Below, in pieces: positions 33,991-49,476 of a stretch of DNA of 64,000 nucleotides. A program made the position numbers and the translations under genes. Under the pieces are notes generated by a model, which was given only the letters and a program-made list of their open reading frames with translations, made no database searches and was not told where the DNA came from. How positions within the stretch are numbered: the first letter of the stretch is position 1; each line of letters starts with the position of its first letter. The stretch covers positions 19,699,092 to 19,763,091 of the forward strand of contig CP141143.1 of assembly GCA_035235625.1 (NCBI GenBank), in the 5' to 3' direction. This DNA comes from Saururus chinensis (taxonomy: Eukaryota > Streptophyta > Magnoliopsida > Piperales > Saururaceae).

Positions 33991-35636
33991 CTGGCTGGGG
34001 GGGAGAGACCTGAGGTTTGCCATCCCCGACCTAGACTCAACGCCATAGAAGAGGCACGGTTGAAAATTGCGGATAAAGGATTGTAAGCACCTGAAGGAGG
34101 AAAATAGAAGGGAAGCTCCGTGAAGACAGTGAGCCGAGCCTATACGAGGCGTACTTTTGCAAGCGCAGGCAGAGCTTCTCCCTCACCTCCCACAGTGATA
34201 TTTACACAATAAAAATGCCTAATAATAATTTTAATATGAGTTTTAAGACAAGTGTTTTCGCATTGGTTGGAAATCGAAGTTTTCATTGAATGTTTTTATT
34301 GTATATATTACTTTCTTTCCCTTTAAGGAACCTCGAGAATATTTTTAGGCTTTCTTAAAAGTCGTTTTGGCTAATTAAAAAACTTATTGCCTTCCTCTTG
34401 TATTAATAGTTTTATTTAATTTTTTACAATGAATTAATTTTAATTTATTTTAAAAAATTAAATAAAATTAATAATATAAAACAAGGGAAGACTAACTCAA
34501 GGGTGCAATTACAACTTTTCAATTGCAACCTTCCTTGCGTTTAAAATAAAAAATGAGTACGTTAATAAAACCTCATCGAATTACACACAAATAGTGGCAG
34601 GTCTTCCATCTCATTTTTGCTGACCAGAAGGTATGGTGTGATGTTTTTAATTCCGGTGATCTGTGCATTACCGGAACGAGCAAGCTACCCACTGTACTCA
34701 TATTCATGTTTCTTTCCCATGCCGACAGAAGTAAAGAAACCAAAAAAAAACCTTTCTTAATATGCTAGCTTTTTTCAATATTTTTCCGTGTAAAATTAAT
34801 AGTTCAATTAGGCAAAATTTTTATTTTATATTAATAATTTTATTTTGTTAAACTTAAGTGGTTGAGTACTTAAAAAAATTATTATAAGCTTATCTTTCTA
34901 TTAGATTAGATGGGAGTTTAACCATTTAATAAAAATTACTATTTTTCTAAAATATAACTATTAATATAAGACAAAGAAAGTACTTTACTTGACTATAATT
35001 ATATCATTAGTATTTAAAAAATATCAAATTTACCCTTAAGGCTTCACCCTTCTTTTCTAAATTTAATTTTAGGTATTTTTTAAGATAAAAAATTAGCCAT
35101 GGCGAAAGCTGCCAACTGCCACACCGCTACCAAGCAGGACAGGGAGTAGGGCTAAAGAGTAGAAAAATGGTGGGTTGGGCATGATTCAAATTTTGAAGTG
35201 GGAGGAAGGTTGTTTTTGTCCTATTATGTCAGGGCACACTTGGAGGTGGAATAAGCTAGCAGGGTGTTCAAGTATGTCAAACGCTATTTTTGGGTTTATT
35301 GGTCACTGGACAATATCACGCTTAGTTCTAATAAAAAAAGCTTACAGAAAAGTCAAGATCACTAACAAACACGAATTCATGCAAATTGTGGCATTTTTCA
35401 AATTATATAGATATTGGCATACTTGTAAGATTTTTTCCTATCTTTTTCCTTTTTTTTGGTTTTCTGCTTGCTTGGCGCATAAATAATATCAATTGTTAAA
35501 TAAAGATGGGAACGTATCCCATAAAGGAAGAATACATATATATACAATGCAGAGAGAGAGAGGGACGAAGGGAGGCAGGGAGGTGTAGACGGGGAAGTTT
35601 ACAACCTTCAAGGTGCAGCAAAAATAATAACTTGGA
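33991..35636. other. Intergenic AT-rich stretch downstream of GLDP
   Basis: No gene is supported. A short inverted motif, TTCCGGT...ACCGGAA, lies near 34651-34676. The part next to 35637 is the 3' untranslated region of GLDP on the reverse strand. Confidence 0.45.
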
Positions 35637-38600
35637 TTATGCAGTTGCTGCTGCTTGTTCTTCAACAACCTGTGACGCTGGCAAGAGGGTACAGATGAGA
35701 TTGCGGTCCCCGTAGACATTGTCAACCCGCCCTGGTTTGTCAAATGCATTTCGTAAGCCTTCATCCATTACCAAAAGCAAATTTACTCGAGAAATATGAA
35801 TCAAAATAAATGATCTGACGTGTTCACTTTTGGATTGACAGATTCTTATAGTACAACAAAATATCCTATTTTCTAAATAATCTACGATGCGGTTCTAAAG
35901 AAACCAAAAAGAAATTCAAACTTCCAAGATCAATGTTAGTGATATTATTGAGAAAGATGACATTAATGACCAGTACCTGTTGTCGGCCAGAATTTGGCTG
36001 TTCGAAGCCAGGCAGCAGGGAAGGCTGCATATTCCCTGGAGTATGGCTTTGTCCATTTGTCACCCATAAGGAGCGATGGTGGGTGAGGGGCACTCTGCAC
36101 AAGTAATTAAATTTGTGAAACATTACATAATAATCCATCATCATAACAGTAAACAGAGCCGCTTTAAATTGCCAAAGGTATGTGTTATATACATATGCAT
36201 CATGGCCTACATTTAAACCTCGAGGCCACGCCGCAACCGGATATTTTTTTTCCTTGTTGGGATGAACACTTAAGCTATTTATTGTTACCAGATAAAACGT
36301 ATAGTGTACCTTGAGGACATTGTTGTTAACATCGGCTTTCCCACTCTCAATCTGCGCTATTTCTTCTCTAATAGATATTAAGGCATCGCAAAACCTGTCT
36401 AGTTCAGCCTGTAGATGACAACAGCAGCCATAGTAAAAACCTCAAGCAAAAAGATGTAGACTTTTAAATGGACAGCCATTTGTTCAATTGTCTGTTCTTG
36501 TCCATGTTCGCATAGAGCAAAATGGATATAATTTTGTGTCCCTTGCTACTTCGCTGACCGACGTGGACACAAGCTTTAGCTGTCTGCTAAGCCATATTTA
36601 TAATAACTAAATTTGCATAAAATAGTATTTTTTTATATATATATTTATCCATTTGGACATGCACGCCTTTATCGTTTACATAAAATTTTCTCTAATTTAG
36701 TCCTCCATTTTATATAATTTACACTTTTAAGAATAAGATGTTTGACATAGCTATTTACTGTATCGTTAAAGTTCGTGTCCATCTATGCCCACACGTCAAG
36801 TGGACAGACGGAGAGTTTATGCAAACACAGTCAACCCACGTCCACTTCCCTATGTAAACACTAATGTTAAAAAATGTTGACAACCTTTAGACACAAACCT
36901 TGCTTTCACTTTCGGTGGGCTCAATCATAAGTGTCCCTGGAACCGGCCATGACATTGTGGGTCCATGAAACCCATAGTCCATGAGGCGCTTAGCAATGTC
37001 TTCAGGCTCTATGCCAGCAGTTGTCTGTGGCAACAACTTCATCATTAGAAGAAACACAGAAGATCCACAGGAGAAAATATATATGATTGAATTCATTTAA
37101 ATTCACATTACCTTGAAACCTCTAAGGTCAACAATGAACTCATGGGCCACTGTGCCGTTGACACCACGGAAAAGTATGGGAAAGTGTTTCTGAAATTCCA
37201 ACATAATTAGCAGTGACCAAACAGAAGCCGGAATAATTCATACTCCCTCCATACCATACTAAGTGTCCCATTTCATTTTTCAAAATGACCTATTACTTAG
37301 TTCATTTTACAAAACTATATGGGACAGTTAATATGGGACGGAGGGAGTATTAAACTTGACAAAGAACAATGTACCTCTAGACGCTTTGCCATGTAATTTG
37401 CATTTAATATAGCAATTTTTGAAGCGTCAGTTAATCCCTTGGATCCCATCATGGCAATGTATGTGTATGATATTGGCAAAATGAGTGCTGATCCCCACGG
37501 TGCAGCAGAAATGGTGCCAAGTGGCTGTGCTTTGTCAGGTGCCGGTATCCCACCAGTGGGCACCTAAAAAATAACAAATTATTGAATGTCTAGTTCGGCC
37601 TTACCTTTTTATCAAATTTATGTTAGTCATCAAATTCTCTTATGCTCAAGAATGGTGGTGAGGTTGTAACTCCATTAGGTGTGGGCTAGTTATGAATCTT
37701 GTGTTTGCATCACCCTAAATTGTCATAAATATCTTACCACCGGATGTGATGGAAGGAAGGGGGCCAAGTGTTTCTTCACGCCAATAGGGCCCATGCCAGG
37801 ACCACCTCCACCATGTGGAATGCAAAATGTTTTATGCAGGTTAAGATGACAAACATCAGCCCCAATCCAACCTGGGCTGGTGAGTCCAACCTGTGATGCA
37901 GCACGACATTGCAAAAGTTACGCCAAAACGATAAGAAATCTTGCGTCGAGTTAAATCAAGATCATGTGTATACTATTGATAAGCAGATGCCTAGTATCAC
38001 AAAGTTTGGATTTACACTACAGGATCCAACAGCAACTAGCAGCCTGAAATGCCAATACTCAAACTATTCTAGTATGAACAAACACCGAAATAGTGCTGGG
38101 CTAGAAACAATGTATCCAATAACTGAAAGACAGGAACTAGAAGCAAGGGCATCAATTTTTTTAAATGAATGGGAAATTCCATGACTGATCTTCCTGGAAG
38201 CAGCCAAGTAAATTCCTCCTTTCTTTGTGCTTTCACTAACAGATATCAATTTTTTAAAAGAAAATTTATCTATTGAGTGGAGGTATTTGGTGATATTAAT
38301 CCTAAAAAAACTGACAATAGAAAACTACCTGTGCATTCATGTTAGCACCATCCATGTATACTTGCCCTCCATTGTCATGTATAATCTTACAAATCTCGTC
38401 AATACCTTCCTCATAGACTCCATGTGTTGAAGGATATGTAACCTGAAACATACAGTAGACTGATGAACACCTGGGACAAATTGATGGCATGGAACAATGA
38501 AATGAGCAAGTGGGAAATTGAACACATTGGATTTCTTGCAAGCTTTGTGAATGGCTAATTTCAGACCACCTAATTATGAATTGGTTCAAAATTAAAGAAA

Positions 38601-41600
38601 TAATCACCAAAATTCATCCATATAAAAAGACTAGAAGCTAATGTATTGACATTATAGATCACATACCATCAAAGCAGAAAGATTGTCCTTGTGAGCTTCA
38701 GCAGCTTTCCTCAACTCTTCAATGTTGATGTTTCCCTTCGAATCTGTTCCAACAGCAACAATTTTCATTCCACACATTGCTGCACTAGCAGGATTTGTTC
38801 CATGTGCGGAGACAGGTATAATGCATACATTCCGATGGCTGTCTCCCCTTGACTGTAATTTTATGAAACTCTAGTCAATAAATAGCCTTATACCTTTCTG
38901 CAGCTTTTTCTATATGCAATAAAATATGCAGGTAAATCTACACCTACCAAATGGTACGCACGAATGACCATCAGACCAGAATACTCTCCAGCAGCACCAG
39001 CATTTGGTTGCAATGAAAATGAATCAAATCCAGTGATTGTGCACAAAAGGTCACCCAAGTCTTTGAACATTTCCTTTATGAAGACAATTACAAACCAACA
39101 AAATGCATCAGGAGAGACATCATCTATGAAGGAAAGTAAGTTAATTGTACTAGCTAAATAAAGTACAAGAAGAAAATTACCTGATAACCAATTGACTGAT
39201 TTGTTGGGGCAAAGGGATGGAGATTAGCAAATTCAGGCCAGGTTACAGGCATCATCTCAACAGTTGCATTCAACTTCATTGTACAAGAGCCCAATGGAAT
39301 CATACTGTGACATAGGGAAAGATCTTTTGCTTGGAGCCTATGAATGTAACGGAGTAGTTCATGCTCTGTGTGATACCTGTAAAGATGAAGAAAATATTAG
39401 CATCAGTTTACATACACAGCAGCTTTAAGAAGGCACATTGGATGGTTGAAGGCCATACGAGTTAAAAATTGGATGGGTCAGATATGGGCTATCTCTCACA
39501 AGCCCACTAGGAATCATTGATTGAACGGAAGGTGCAAGAGACTCAGCAGTGAAGGGCACCTGGGAATCATGGGCAGACTTCAGAACTTTCTATTATGAGA
39601 AAAATTTAAACAGGAGAGAATAAATTGTGCAGTACAAATTGTCCATTTAGTATTATTCACTAAAATTTGGTTAGATGGCTGAATCATAGAAAATAAATAA
39701 ATAATTTTAAAACTAAATCTAAAATCTAGATTTTCTTGCTTTTTTTTATTAAGTTTTATTCTGCAAACGACTTCTTTTTAATGCTAACATGAGCCTTCTT
39801 TCCACAATCATATCTTTTGAAGTAACCAAAAATTGCAGCAGTTTTTTAGATGGTTATAATTCAATTTCTCTAAATCATTTACTTCTTATTCACCAGTACT
39901 GCTACCAACCTCCAGCCACTAACTCACTTGAGACTTAGTTACAGCTCAAAGAAAAATGCATTGAGATATAGCAAACAGAATCTAAACTAGCACAGGGTAA
40001 TTTGCATTGGCTGCAAGATTGAATCTAAAATTCCCCAGACACAAAGTACGCCTCCTGGTTAACATGAAATTAATCCCTGAAGAAATGATTCAATTTCCTA
40101 GCAACTTAATGATAATTTATTCATTTCGCACAGAGAAAAACAAAACAGAAGAAGCAGCTTAACAACTTCACCCGTTTTAAAGACATATAATAGTTATGTT
40201 GGAACCTTAAAGGGAATAAAGTAGATATCATGGATACTAATGTGCAGATTCACGTAAGAAGGTTCAATTTAGATCGAGATTCAGGTAGAAGAACATCAGT
40301 AAGATAACAAAAACTCACGTCTTTTCCACCAGAGAAAACTTTAAACAGCTCGTCAACATCCTCCAGAGTTGTTGTTTCATCAAATGACACAGTTACCTAA
40401 TATACCGCCAGTAAAACCGCATCAGCAATCAAAACTACCACTTTTCAAATCAGACATAAAATCAACCAATAAGCAAGCACAAATCAGAGTTACTTACAGT
40501 GTTAGAATCCACAACACGGAGATTCATCTCGCTCTTCTGAGCAGCTTCTGCAATCGCCCCTGAATCAGCACACTTGACCTTCACGGTATCAAAGAAAGGA
40601 AGATCCTGAACCTCCACCGCTCCGAGCTTCTTCAGCCCCTGAGCAAAAACTCCGGCAAGCCCGTGAACACGCTCGGCAATGGCCTTCAGCCCCTCGGGAC
40701 CATGATACACCGCATACATTGCGGACATGTTCGCAAGCAGAGCCTGTAGAACAACGAAAATGGAATCAATTTCAGTTATATAGAAGCAAAGAAGACGAAA
40801 AATTGGGAAATTGACAGGAATTTCAACCTGAGCAGTACAGATATTGCTGGTGGCCTTGTCCCTCCTGATGTGCTGCTCCCTCGTCTGCATTGCCATCCGG
40901 AGCGCTGGCTTTCCGCTGGAATCCACGCTCACCCCGATGATCCTCCCGGGCATCATCCTCTTGTACTCCTGCGACGTCGCCAGAAACGCTGCATGAGGCC
41001 CACCATAGCCCATTGGCACTCCGAACCGCTGTGCCGAACCCACAACGATGTCGGCGCCGAGCTCGCCCGGCGGCTTCAGCACCGTCAGGGCCAGCAGATC
41101 CGTCGCCATCACCACCTTCACGCCCTTGGCGTGCACGCTCCTCACGAAGTCCCCGTAATCCAGCACCTCCCCTTCAGTCCCAGGGTACTGAACCAGCACT
41201 CCGCAGACGTCCCCCGAGCTGTAATCGAAGTCCTTCAGATCTGCCACCACCACCTTCAGATCGAACCCGTCCGCCCTGGTCTTGCAAATGTCGATGGTTT
41301 GTGGGTGGCAGTTGCTGGCGATGAGGAACGTCTTTTTCTTTCCGCGCTGAATGTTGTTGCACATGGCCATGGCCTCAGCGGCTGCCGTTCCCTCGTCAAG
41401 GAGGGAAGCGTTGGACATGGGGAGGGCCGTGAGATCGGCGATCATGGTCTGGTAATTGAGCAGCGATTCGAGCCTCCCCTGGGAGATCTCCGCCTGGTAG
41501 GGGGTGTACTGGGTGTACCAGCCGGGGTTCTCCAAGATGTTGCGGAGGATGACGGCGGGGACGTGGGTGCCATAGTAGCCCATCCCAATGAAGCTCTTGA

Positions 41601-42024
41601 AGACCCGGTTCTTGTCCGCCAGGGCCTTCATGTGAGCCACCATCTGGTTCTCCGTCAGCCCGGCGTCGAACTTGGTCAGCTTCATGTCCGGGATGCGGAT
41701 GGCCGCGGGAACGGTGGCGTCAATCAGAGCGTCCAGGGAGGGGAACCCGCAGTGCTCCGCCATCTTCGCCTGGTCCTCGGGGGTCGCCGAGTTATGTCGT
41801 CGCGGGAAGGTGTCGGACGGCTTCAGCGCCTCCACGGCGACGGAGCGGGCCTGCCGGTGGTGGTAGTGGGCCGGGCGGGGGGAGTCAGCGGAGGGGGAGA
41901 AGGAGGACGGGGCGAGGGAGGATACACAGCGGGCGAGCTGCCGGTGGGAGGCGGGGAGGGGCTTGGAGTCGGAGAGGAGGCCGCGGAGGATCGCCCTGTT
42001 GGCGAGTCGGCGTGCCCGCTCCAT
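35637..42024 (-). CDS. GLDP: Glycine decarboxylase P-protein, mitochondrial
   Basis: P subunit of the mitochondrial glycine cleavage complex: a PLP enzyme that decarboxylates glycine and passes the aminomethyl group to H-protein, central to photorespiration and C1 supply. Exons in gene order include 42024-40828, 40743-40498, 40396-40319, 39559-39459, 39376-39181, about 39073-38948, about 38853-38668, 38442-38329, 37890-37738, 37563-37375, about 37195-37110, about 37025-36896, about 36413-36311, about 36098-35975 and about 35730-35637. The start [17 protein letters not shown] gives an Arg/Ser-rich transit peptide; an in-frame ATG further upstream (42288) lies before the TATA box and was rejected. 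Hallmarks: [71 protein letters not shown], and the PLP-lysine region [18 protein letters not shown]. The product is about 1,030 residues, the usual family length. No break was seen. Confidence 0.96.
37243..37347. mobile_element. Stowaway-type MITE in a GLDP intron
   Basis: Ends CTCCCTCCATACCATACTAA and, inverted, TATGGGACGGAGGGAG. It is flanked by TA on both sides, the Tc1/mariner target. It lies wholly within an intron, so the coding frame is untouched. Confidence 0.85.
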
Positions 42025-42137
42025 CGCTCGGCTAGAGGGGGCCCCGGGGAGGGAGGGTGTCACGCGCGCACCGTCGGCCGGTGGGTTGGTCGGGGGAGCA
42101 GCGAAACGCGTACAAAGAAGGAGAGAAATACGGCGGG

Positions 42138-42147
42138 CTATATAAGG
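42138..42147 (-). promoter_or_regulatory. TATA box of GLDP
   Basis: Reverse strand CCTTATATAG, about 115 bp before the ATG at 42024, placing transcription start near 42105 by the usual spacing. The surrounding DNA is GC-rich. Confidence 0.7.
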
Positions 42148-42159
42148 CGGGCAGCGGAT

Positions 42160-43120
42160 CTGGTGCGGGGTGGGTGGGTGCGCAGGATAGCAAACATGCG
42201 CGTGATTGGGTGACGATGACGTGGCGGGTGAGTTGGTGGGTGCGGTGGGAGCGGGAAACGGAATGTGGGCTTCAAAACCCAAATCCAAGAACGGGAGGCG
42301 GACGTAAATCCGGCCCGGAAAAAAAAATCCGCATTTTTCATTTTGCCAAGTGGGACGGGCGTTCTGTCTTCTTCTCCTTCACACAGCCTCGCTCGCCTTA
42401 TCGTCTCTCTCGGGCCAGAGCTGGTGCGCCTCAGAAATGTGTTTCCCATTTCATGTCTTTTCTGAGCTTCCGTTCTTGCATGGACCAGAAATATTCATGG
42501 GAAATTGGGTAGATTCGGATCTGGGCCGGAAATATATGTTACGTCAACTGCTTGTAATAGGATGGAATGTCATAAATTTTGTGTGGTGGGCATTCATGAA
42601 TCTTTGGATTAGATTCTTTTCCTTTTTCGTGTTATGATTTTACTCTGGTTCCATTGCTGGGGTTTTTGTAGACTCGGGGGATTCCGTATATGTTATCCGG
42701 TCTGAATGCGGTATGAGTCGGGCAGTGGTTGGCTCTAAATTGATTCTGGCTGCCTGGGTCAGCCTTGTTCACGTGTTTTTTTCCCCTTCTCATTCTACCT
42801 TGTTCACGTGTCTTGTGGAACGTGAGTGCTACTTGGGAGGACTGGGAAGTGAGCAAAGTCACAGTTCGGTCTATGGTGTGTAATTTGATATTTTAGTGCT
42901 ACTTGGGAAAGTGAGTAATTTATAGACATGTATGTTTGCCTCGAGGACCTAGACCAATGTCATTGATAATGAATAAAGAAAGAGAAGATGCGTCACAAAG
43001 CCTACTGCTTACTATGCATTCTCTTCCATTTTATGGCTCCTGAGTTCTTAATAGAGGCCGCTGTCTTATTATCTTAACTTATTTTTCTACTTTGGAAAGG
43101 GGGAAAGAGTGGCATTTATT
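42160..43120. other. GLDP upstream region and intergenic DNA
   Basis: The first 200-300 bp are GC-rich promoter sequence for GLDP. Beyond that no gene, repeat or RNA is recognised. Confidence 0.45.
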
Positions 43121-43123
43121 GTG

Positions 43124-43321
43124 TTTATATGAGCTCGGGCTCATATAAACTTACTTGAGCCCGGGCTTTATGGGCCGCAGAATTTATATCTGACGGCTCA
43201 TAATAATCATGGTTATACTCATTGATTAAACCTATAAGTATTATGGGCCACCGGATATAAATCCGATGGCCCATAGAGCTCAAGCTCACGTAGATTTATA
43301 TGAGCCCGGACTCATATAAAC
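43124..43321. mobile_element. MITE-like element with palindromic termini
   Basis: Each end is itself an inverted repeat: TTTATATGAGCTCGGGCTCATATAAA on the left (given here as TTTATATGAGC / GCTCATATAAA) and GATTTATATGAGCCCGG with CTCATATAAAC on the right. The interior repeats GGGCC and GATGGCCC in inverted order. No coding capacity. Confidence 0.7.
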
Positions 43322-45767
43322 TTTTTCCTTTATATAAAGAAGTAAATTATACTTCACTTCTATAGCTGCTGTGAAACAACACTTTAAGGCATATTACTTT
43401 TGAAAATCAATATTCCACTCCTATGCATGACAAAAATTAGGGACATGACCCTGACTAATTCATTTTTAAGATGGTTTTCATCTAGCCCACTCCTTTCTTC
43501 CTCTTCCATCACCAGCACCATCGACCTCCACCCCACCTCCATCCCCCTTCCAACATCACCACCCTTCTCTGCCAGTCTCCCAGGCTTGGCCCAGTCCCTT
43601 GCCTTTCTCCCTAAAGCATAGGTCATGTACACGCTCTAGCCATGGTGGTTATTGTCAAATTTTGTCTTTGAGACTCTAGCAATAACCCCCATGGCAAGAG
43701 CATAGGTGGACGCTTGGGAGGAGGGGTGCCAAAGAGAGAATGTTAGGCATCAATGGTGGAAGAGGAAGAGGAGAGTGAGGAGAGTTGGCTAAACTTAGTT
43801 TTCTAAAAAAATGGTAAAATCATCTTCAAAGTGAAGTCTCATAATCCATATGTTATAATTACTATTTGAAATGCGGCCATAATTTAAATGCAAATTTTAT
43901 CCTCTTACGTGTGCATAAGTCTATTTGTAGCATTATGCAAATTTTACAAAAAAATAGGGCATTAGAGTCTAGTTACATTAAATGACCAACAAAAAATTAA
44001 CTTAAACACACAACAAGAATAAGGCTTTAAACGTGACAAACATTAGGCATTAGTCTGCCTAAATGTGGCGGGGCATTCTATTAAGGAAAAAGTTTATATG
44101 AGCCCGGGCGCACGCCAACACCCGGGCTCATATAAACCCCGGGCTCATATAAACGGGACTCTTCTATTAAACTAGTCCAGATTGAAACTTGTAACTACTT
44201 CAAACATATTACTCTTCACTTCCACAAGCTACCACCAAGCACACTTACGCCTTCAACCATGCCACGAGCGGAATTAAACAAATGGAAGTTCACTTGAGTT
44301 ACTCCCGCCTACTTATCCGATTCACTAACTGGACTCACCAGCGCCACCAATCTTCCACATAGAGGAAAGTTCAATTCATCCTGCACCAATCTTTCATGTA
44401 CAAGATGTTTGATTCTGTTGCGAGCACCGCATCTGACCTAACTGATTAGTCGGCTATGTATATGACCGATAACAACCAGCAGTAGGTGCCGGCAAGGGTT
44501 TATATAATAACGTAATTCTGCATACACAGTGAAGTTGCCGCAAAATAACAGCTCAGTTCGTGAATGTCTGAACTGCCCTAGGTAGACGAGAACCATGTTC
44601 GTGAATACCATTCACTGAGGGGGGGGGGCACGCTGTGTGTGTGTTGGGGGCAAGGCTGCTGGTCCTCAGCTAAATAACAGGCGGACAAGTCTTGCCCATG
44701 CCTGTATCTACTGACAATTTAAATCTGTTTTGTCCGTGGACAGTTTTTATTTGGCGCCCACGGATTTAACCTCTTGATGATTATAACTAAATGGAGCAGC
44801 CTCCAGATTTCTTAATTAAGTTACTTACTATATAATGATAATTTAGACTCGTAGTAGTATTATTATTGAACTTAACTTATAAATATTTAACAATTAACAC
44901 TAAAGAAAAACTCAAATGAAATATTAACATAATTATATTTATATTGTTAAAAGTTTAGGTAAAAAATGGATGCTTAAAAGTAGTTATAGAGAAATAATAA
45001 AATAAATAATTAAAAACTAACCAGCCCTTGGACAACTCAGCAAAGATTTTCGTATGTGGCCATGTCCAAAAATTAATGGACACAATACTTGAGCTTCAAC
45101 AAGAAAGGAGGACGAAAAAGAAGGAGGGGCAAGAAGAAACGGGGGTTGATTCACATCACAACCGAACCAAGTCAGTATTTAAAACACTGATACGTGAGAG
45201 ATGAAGGTAGGCCGAGGGTGTTCACATCTGGAAACGATAACAGAGTTCAGAGGATTCAATTTGTTAAATAACAACTTTTGTTTTAACAGTGAATTGACAC
45301 TTTCAGATTGTCCCACACAAGAAAATCAACTGCATACAAAACGATGAAGCTGACAAAGTTTTAAGTATGGAAGAAATGATTTCGGGAGGTCTACCAACCA
45401 CTTAAGCATTTACAAGGCTAAAGAGGTTACGATGAAGACTCCCACGGCAAAAGAAAATGTGTTATTGAAGACAAAATAAGTTATTCCGAAAAATAAGTAC
45501 GTATGTGGACAGAATATCAAAGTTAGCAGTGCCTTGCTAAAAAAAGACAGTCGTTTTAACTTTCTATAATTTTACCCTCTACGACTAAGGCTACCTCGCA
45601 AGTATAAATGATCATGAGCAGAATAGCTCAAACACAAGCCATATGAATCCACAACCAAAACAGGTATATATATTGTTGACCACTCCGTGCAAACGGATCA
45701 AATCTTAAAAGAAAACGGTTCGCCAAATAACTCAATTTCAAACTAAACAAAATGGCATTGAAGAGAA
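43322..45767. other. Intergenic stretch with a second palindromic fragment
   Basis: 44088-44155 holds GTTTATATGAGCCCGGGC and inverted GCCCGGGTGTTGGCG-type sequence followed by two CCCGGGCTCATATAAAC copies, a derivative of the element at 43124. A poly-G run with (GT)n lies near 44621-44645. No gene is supported. The end next to 45768 is the 3' untranslated region of RPL22. Confidence 0.45.
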
Positions 45768-47122
<1,355 letters not shown>

Positions 47123-47183
47123 CCTCGCGGCTGCTTCTCACTCCGGATCTCTTCCTCCGCCGCGAGCTCTGCAGGAACTAGGA

Positions 47184-47375
47184 AGTGCCCTAACCCTAGC
47201 TGCCGGTTCCCTCACTGGAGAAATGGGCGCTATTTATACACAAAGCCCGGTCTCCGATTTGCAGGTACTAGATGGTATACGGGCCGCTTAGGCCTTTGAT
47301 TCGAAACACTCGATAAAAAGGGCAAACTTTGTTCGTCTACTGGGCTTACAGGCCCATTCTTAAAGGTTCCACGAT
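47184..47375 (-). promoter_or_regulatory. Ribosomal-protein-type promoter of RPL22
   Basis: On the reverse strand a TATA box (TGTATAAATA, 47240-47231) lies about 110 bp before the ATG. A telo-box-like CTAGGGTTAGGGC is at about 47200-47187, in the leader. Site II-type TGGGCY elements appear at about 47340-47360 (TGGGCT and GGCCCA). Telo boxes and site II elements are known co-regulators of plant ribosomal protein genes. Confidence 0.7.
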
Positions 47376-49476
47376 CAAGCCCTTTGTTTTAGCTCAAGCC
47401 CACACATTATAGGTGTGGCTGAAATCGGGCTGGACCGGGCTTGGGCTAGGCCATGGCGTTATCCCTAAAAAAATTTCAGCCCTAGCCGGCACGGAAGATA
47501 GCCCAATCCACTTACTTCGCCGCCCATGTTACAACCCCTTGAAACTCCTCTCAAAACTTCAAGGTGAAAACATCACCCACTTCTCTCATCAGAATCAAAC
47601 AAAGCCAATTTAGGACGACGATGAATGCATCTAATATTCAAATGCTAGCCAGCATCTAATTTGAACGCCACTTGCATATATTCATCACTGAGCTAGGTTT
47701 AAGGACAATTCTCAAAAGCTAGTTAGCATAGGCACTTTTACCCCCTTATCCACCCCTTATTCATTTACTTAAATCAATCACTTGTAGCATCCGAGACGTC
47801 CATAGTGAGTACTCTCATGTTGGGTCAAATCATTAAGATGGGTCTACTAGTTTTCCTAAAATATACCCTTAGGTCAAGTTCGTGTGTTTCACCTTTCCTA
47901 AACTTCTAGTTAGGGTTTTAGGGTTTCTGAGTATACCCAAGTTGACTAGGTTAACCAACAACATGTATTCTTGTTTAAAATTAGGAAAGTTCCTACCTTT
48001 TGCCCTTAAAGATCAAGGGATCAAACCTAAGCTTTTTAGTTATCCGATTTAACTATAGGGTGTTAATTTCTCTCCTAAATTACTAAACCAAAGAAAATTC
48101 TTTTAAATTTTTAAGGTGTTACACTCATACTCACATAATTATCATGTTCATTTTGCTTATAATTCAAATTTAAATTAAATAATTTATACAAGTATAATTA
48201 TGCTATGAAACCATTTGTTTCATAGTGTTTTGCTAACAACTCCAATGTTGGACCCATTCTGAAATACTATTATGTCACTGCAACATATTTCACTTAACTC
48301 ATTCATCTCATAATCGTAATTCATCATACATTTCAGCATATTGAATTAACATATCTTCACATACATTCCACACTATCCCCTTATGGCAAAAGAATTTTGC
48401 TCAGAATTCATCAAACTAAATTTGTATGAACTAACTCAGGTCATCAAACTCTTACTAATACCTTATTTATTTTACTTAAGTTTAAATTTATAACACATAC
48501 ATTATACTTATACAATTATGCTATGAAATCTTACTCCCTTATAGTCCACCAAATGAGCTTTAAATGCTAAGTCTGTCTACTAACTGAACCCTGAGGCCTT
48601 CTACTCACTACTCCACATTCGATCAAAATCAAACTAACCTTAGCTCATCAATCATACGCCAATCAATGTCATGCATGCAAACACCCACTGTGCCACATGA
48701 CAATCCACACATATTCAATCTGACATAACTTACAATTTATTAAACAATGTCTAACATACACATAATTCATTGCAAGCAAATAAATCTTCATACGGACAAT
48801 TCATCATTCATCAAGCCAATAGACATGCCCTTCAATTAGCATTCACATAATCTAATATCACATCACTATATGCGATATCATTAACTTTTGTGTCATCAAA
48901 CAAGTATTTACATTATGTGAATACAAAGCATGTTATTATAAAATTACAAGTTCAAAGTCTTCTACCTCGTCGTTTGAGCAAATTCAATGGTAGGGCACAT
49001 GGAGTGGTAGCATCGGTAACAATTCCTACGGACCAAGGCACTGCCTTTTATAATATGGAGTTGCCCCTATGAGGAAAGACGTCGAAGAGCCTACCAACAT
49101 TTAAGCGGAGTGTGGTTTTATCCCAAATATTAGATGTCTATCAATCCACAAGCTTCCCATTGATCCAAGAGTCTCCAATCAACATGCAAAAGGGGCAGCT
49201 ATGAGTGGAAATATGCTCTAAAGGGGTTGTTGTGGGCCCTAAAGGTACGCTTTGTGCACCGGCTACCATGTGTTCTAGGGTTCCTTGTGTGAGAATTTGA
49301 GTTCAAATGAGCAGGGGTTGCTCAAAAGCGTTGGCCTTAAGGAGCATGTCTATTTGGTATGGGTTTGCTCGAGGGTTTCGGCCTTGAAGAGCATATTTAT
49401 TCTCTCTGTGTGTGGACATACATGTTAGCCTAGTGTATGTGAGACACTTAATACATGCATGATGAATGAGAATGTT
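47376..49476. other. Intergenic stretch without a gene
   Basis: AT-rich, with short frames that show no protein family. GACCGGGCTTGGGC near 47433 and CCTTGGACCGGGTTTAGC near 50456 are vaguely alike and could be remains of one old element, which I cannot define. Confidence 0.4.

Noticed and set aside
33725..34086. Forward and reverse frames in repeat copy B that also occur in copy A
   Set aside because: Conservation between copies is explained by DNA duplication; frames differ in indels and start sites.
40870..42213. 447-codon forward-strand frame over GLDP exon 1
   Set aside because: Antisense shadow of the GC-rich first exon of GLDP; its composition is Gly/Arg/His-rich with no family features.
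42025..42288. Upstream in-frame extension of GLDP from ATG 42288
   Set aside because: It spans the TATA box at 42138-42147 and is low in transit-peptide character. [15 protein letters not shown] at 42024 is the recognisable start.
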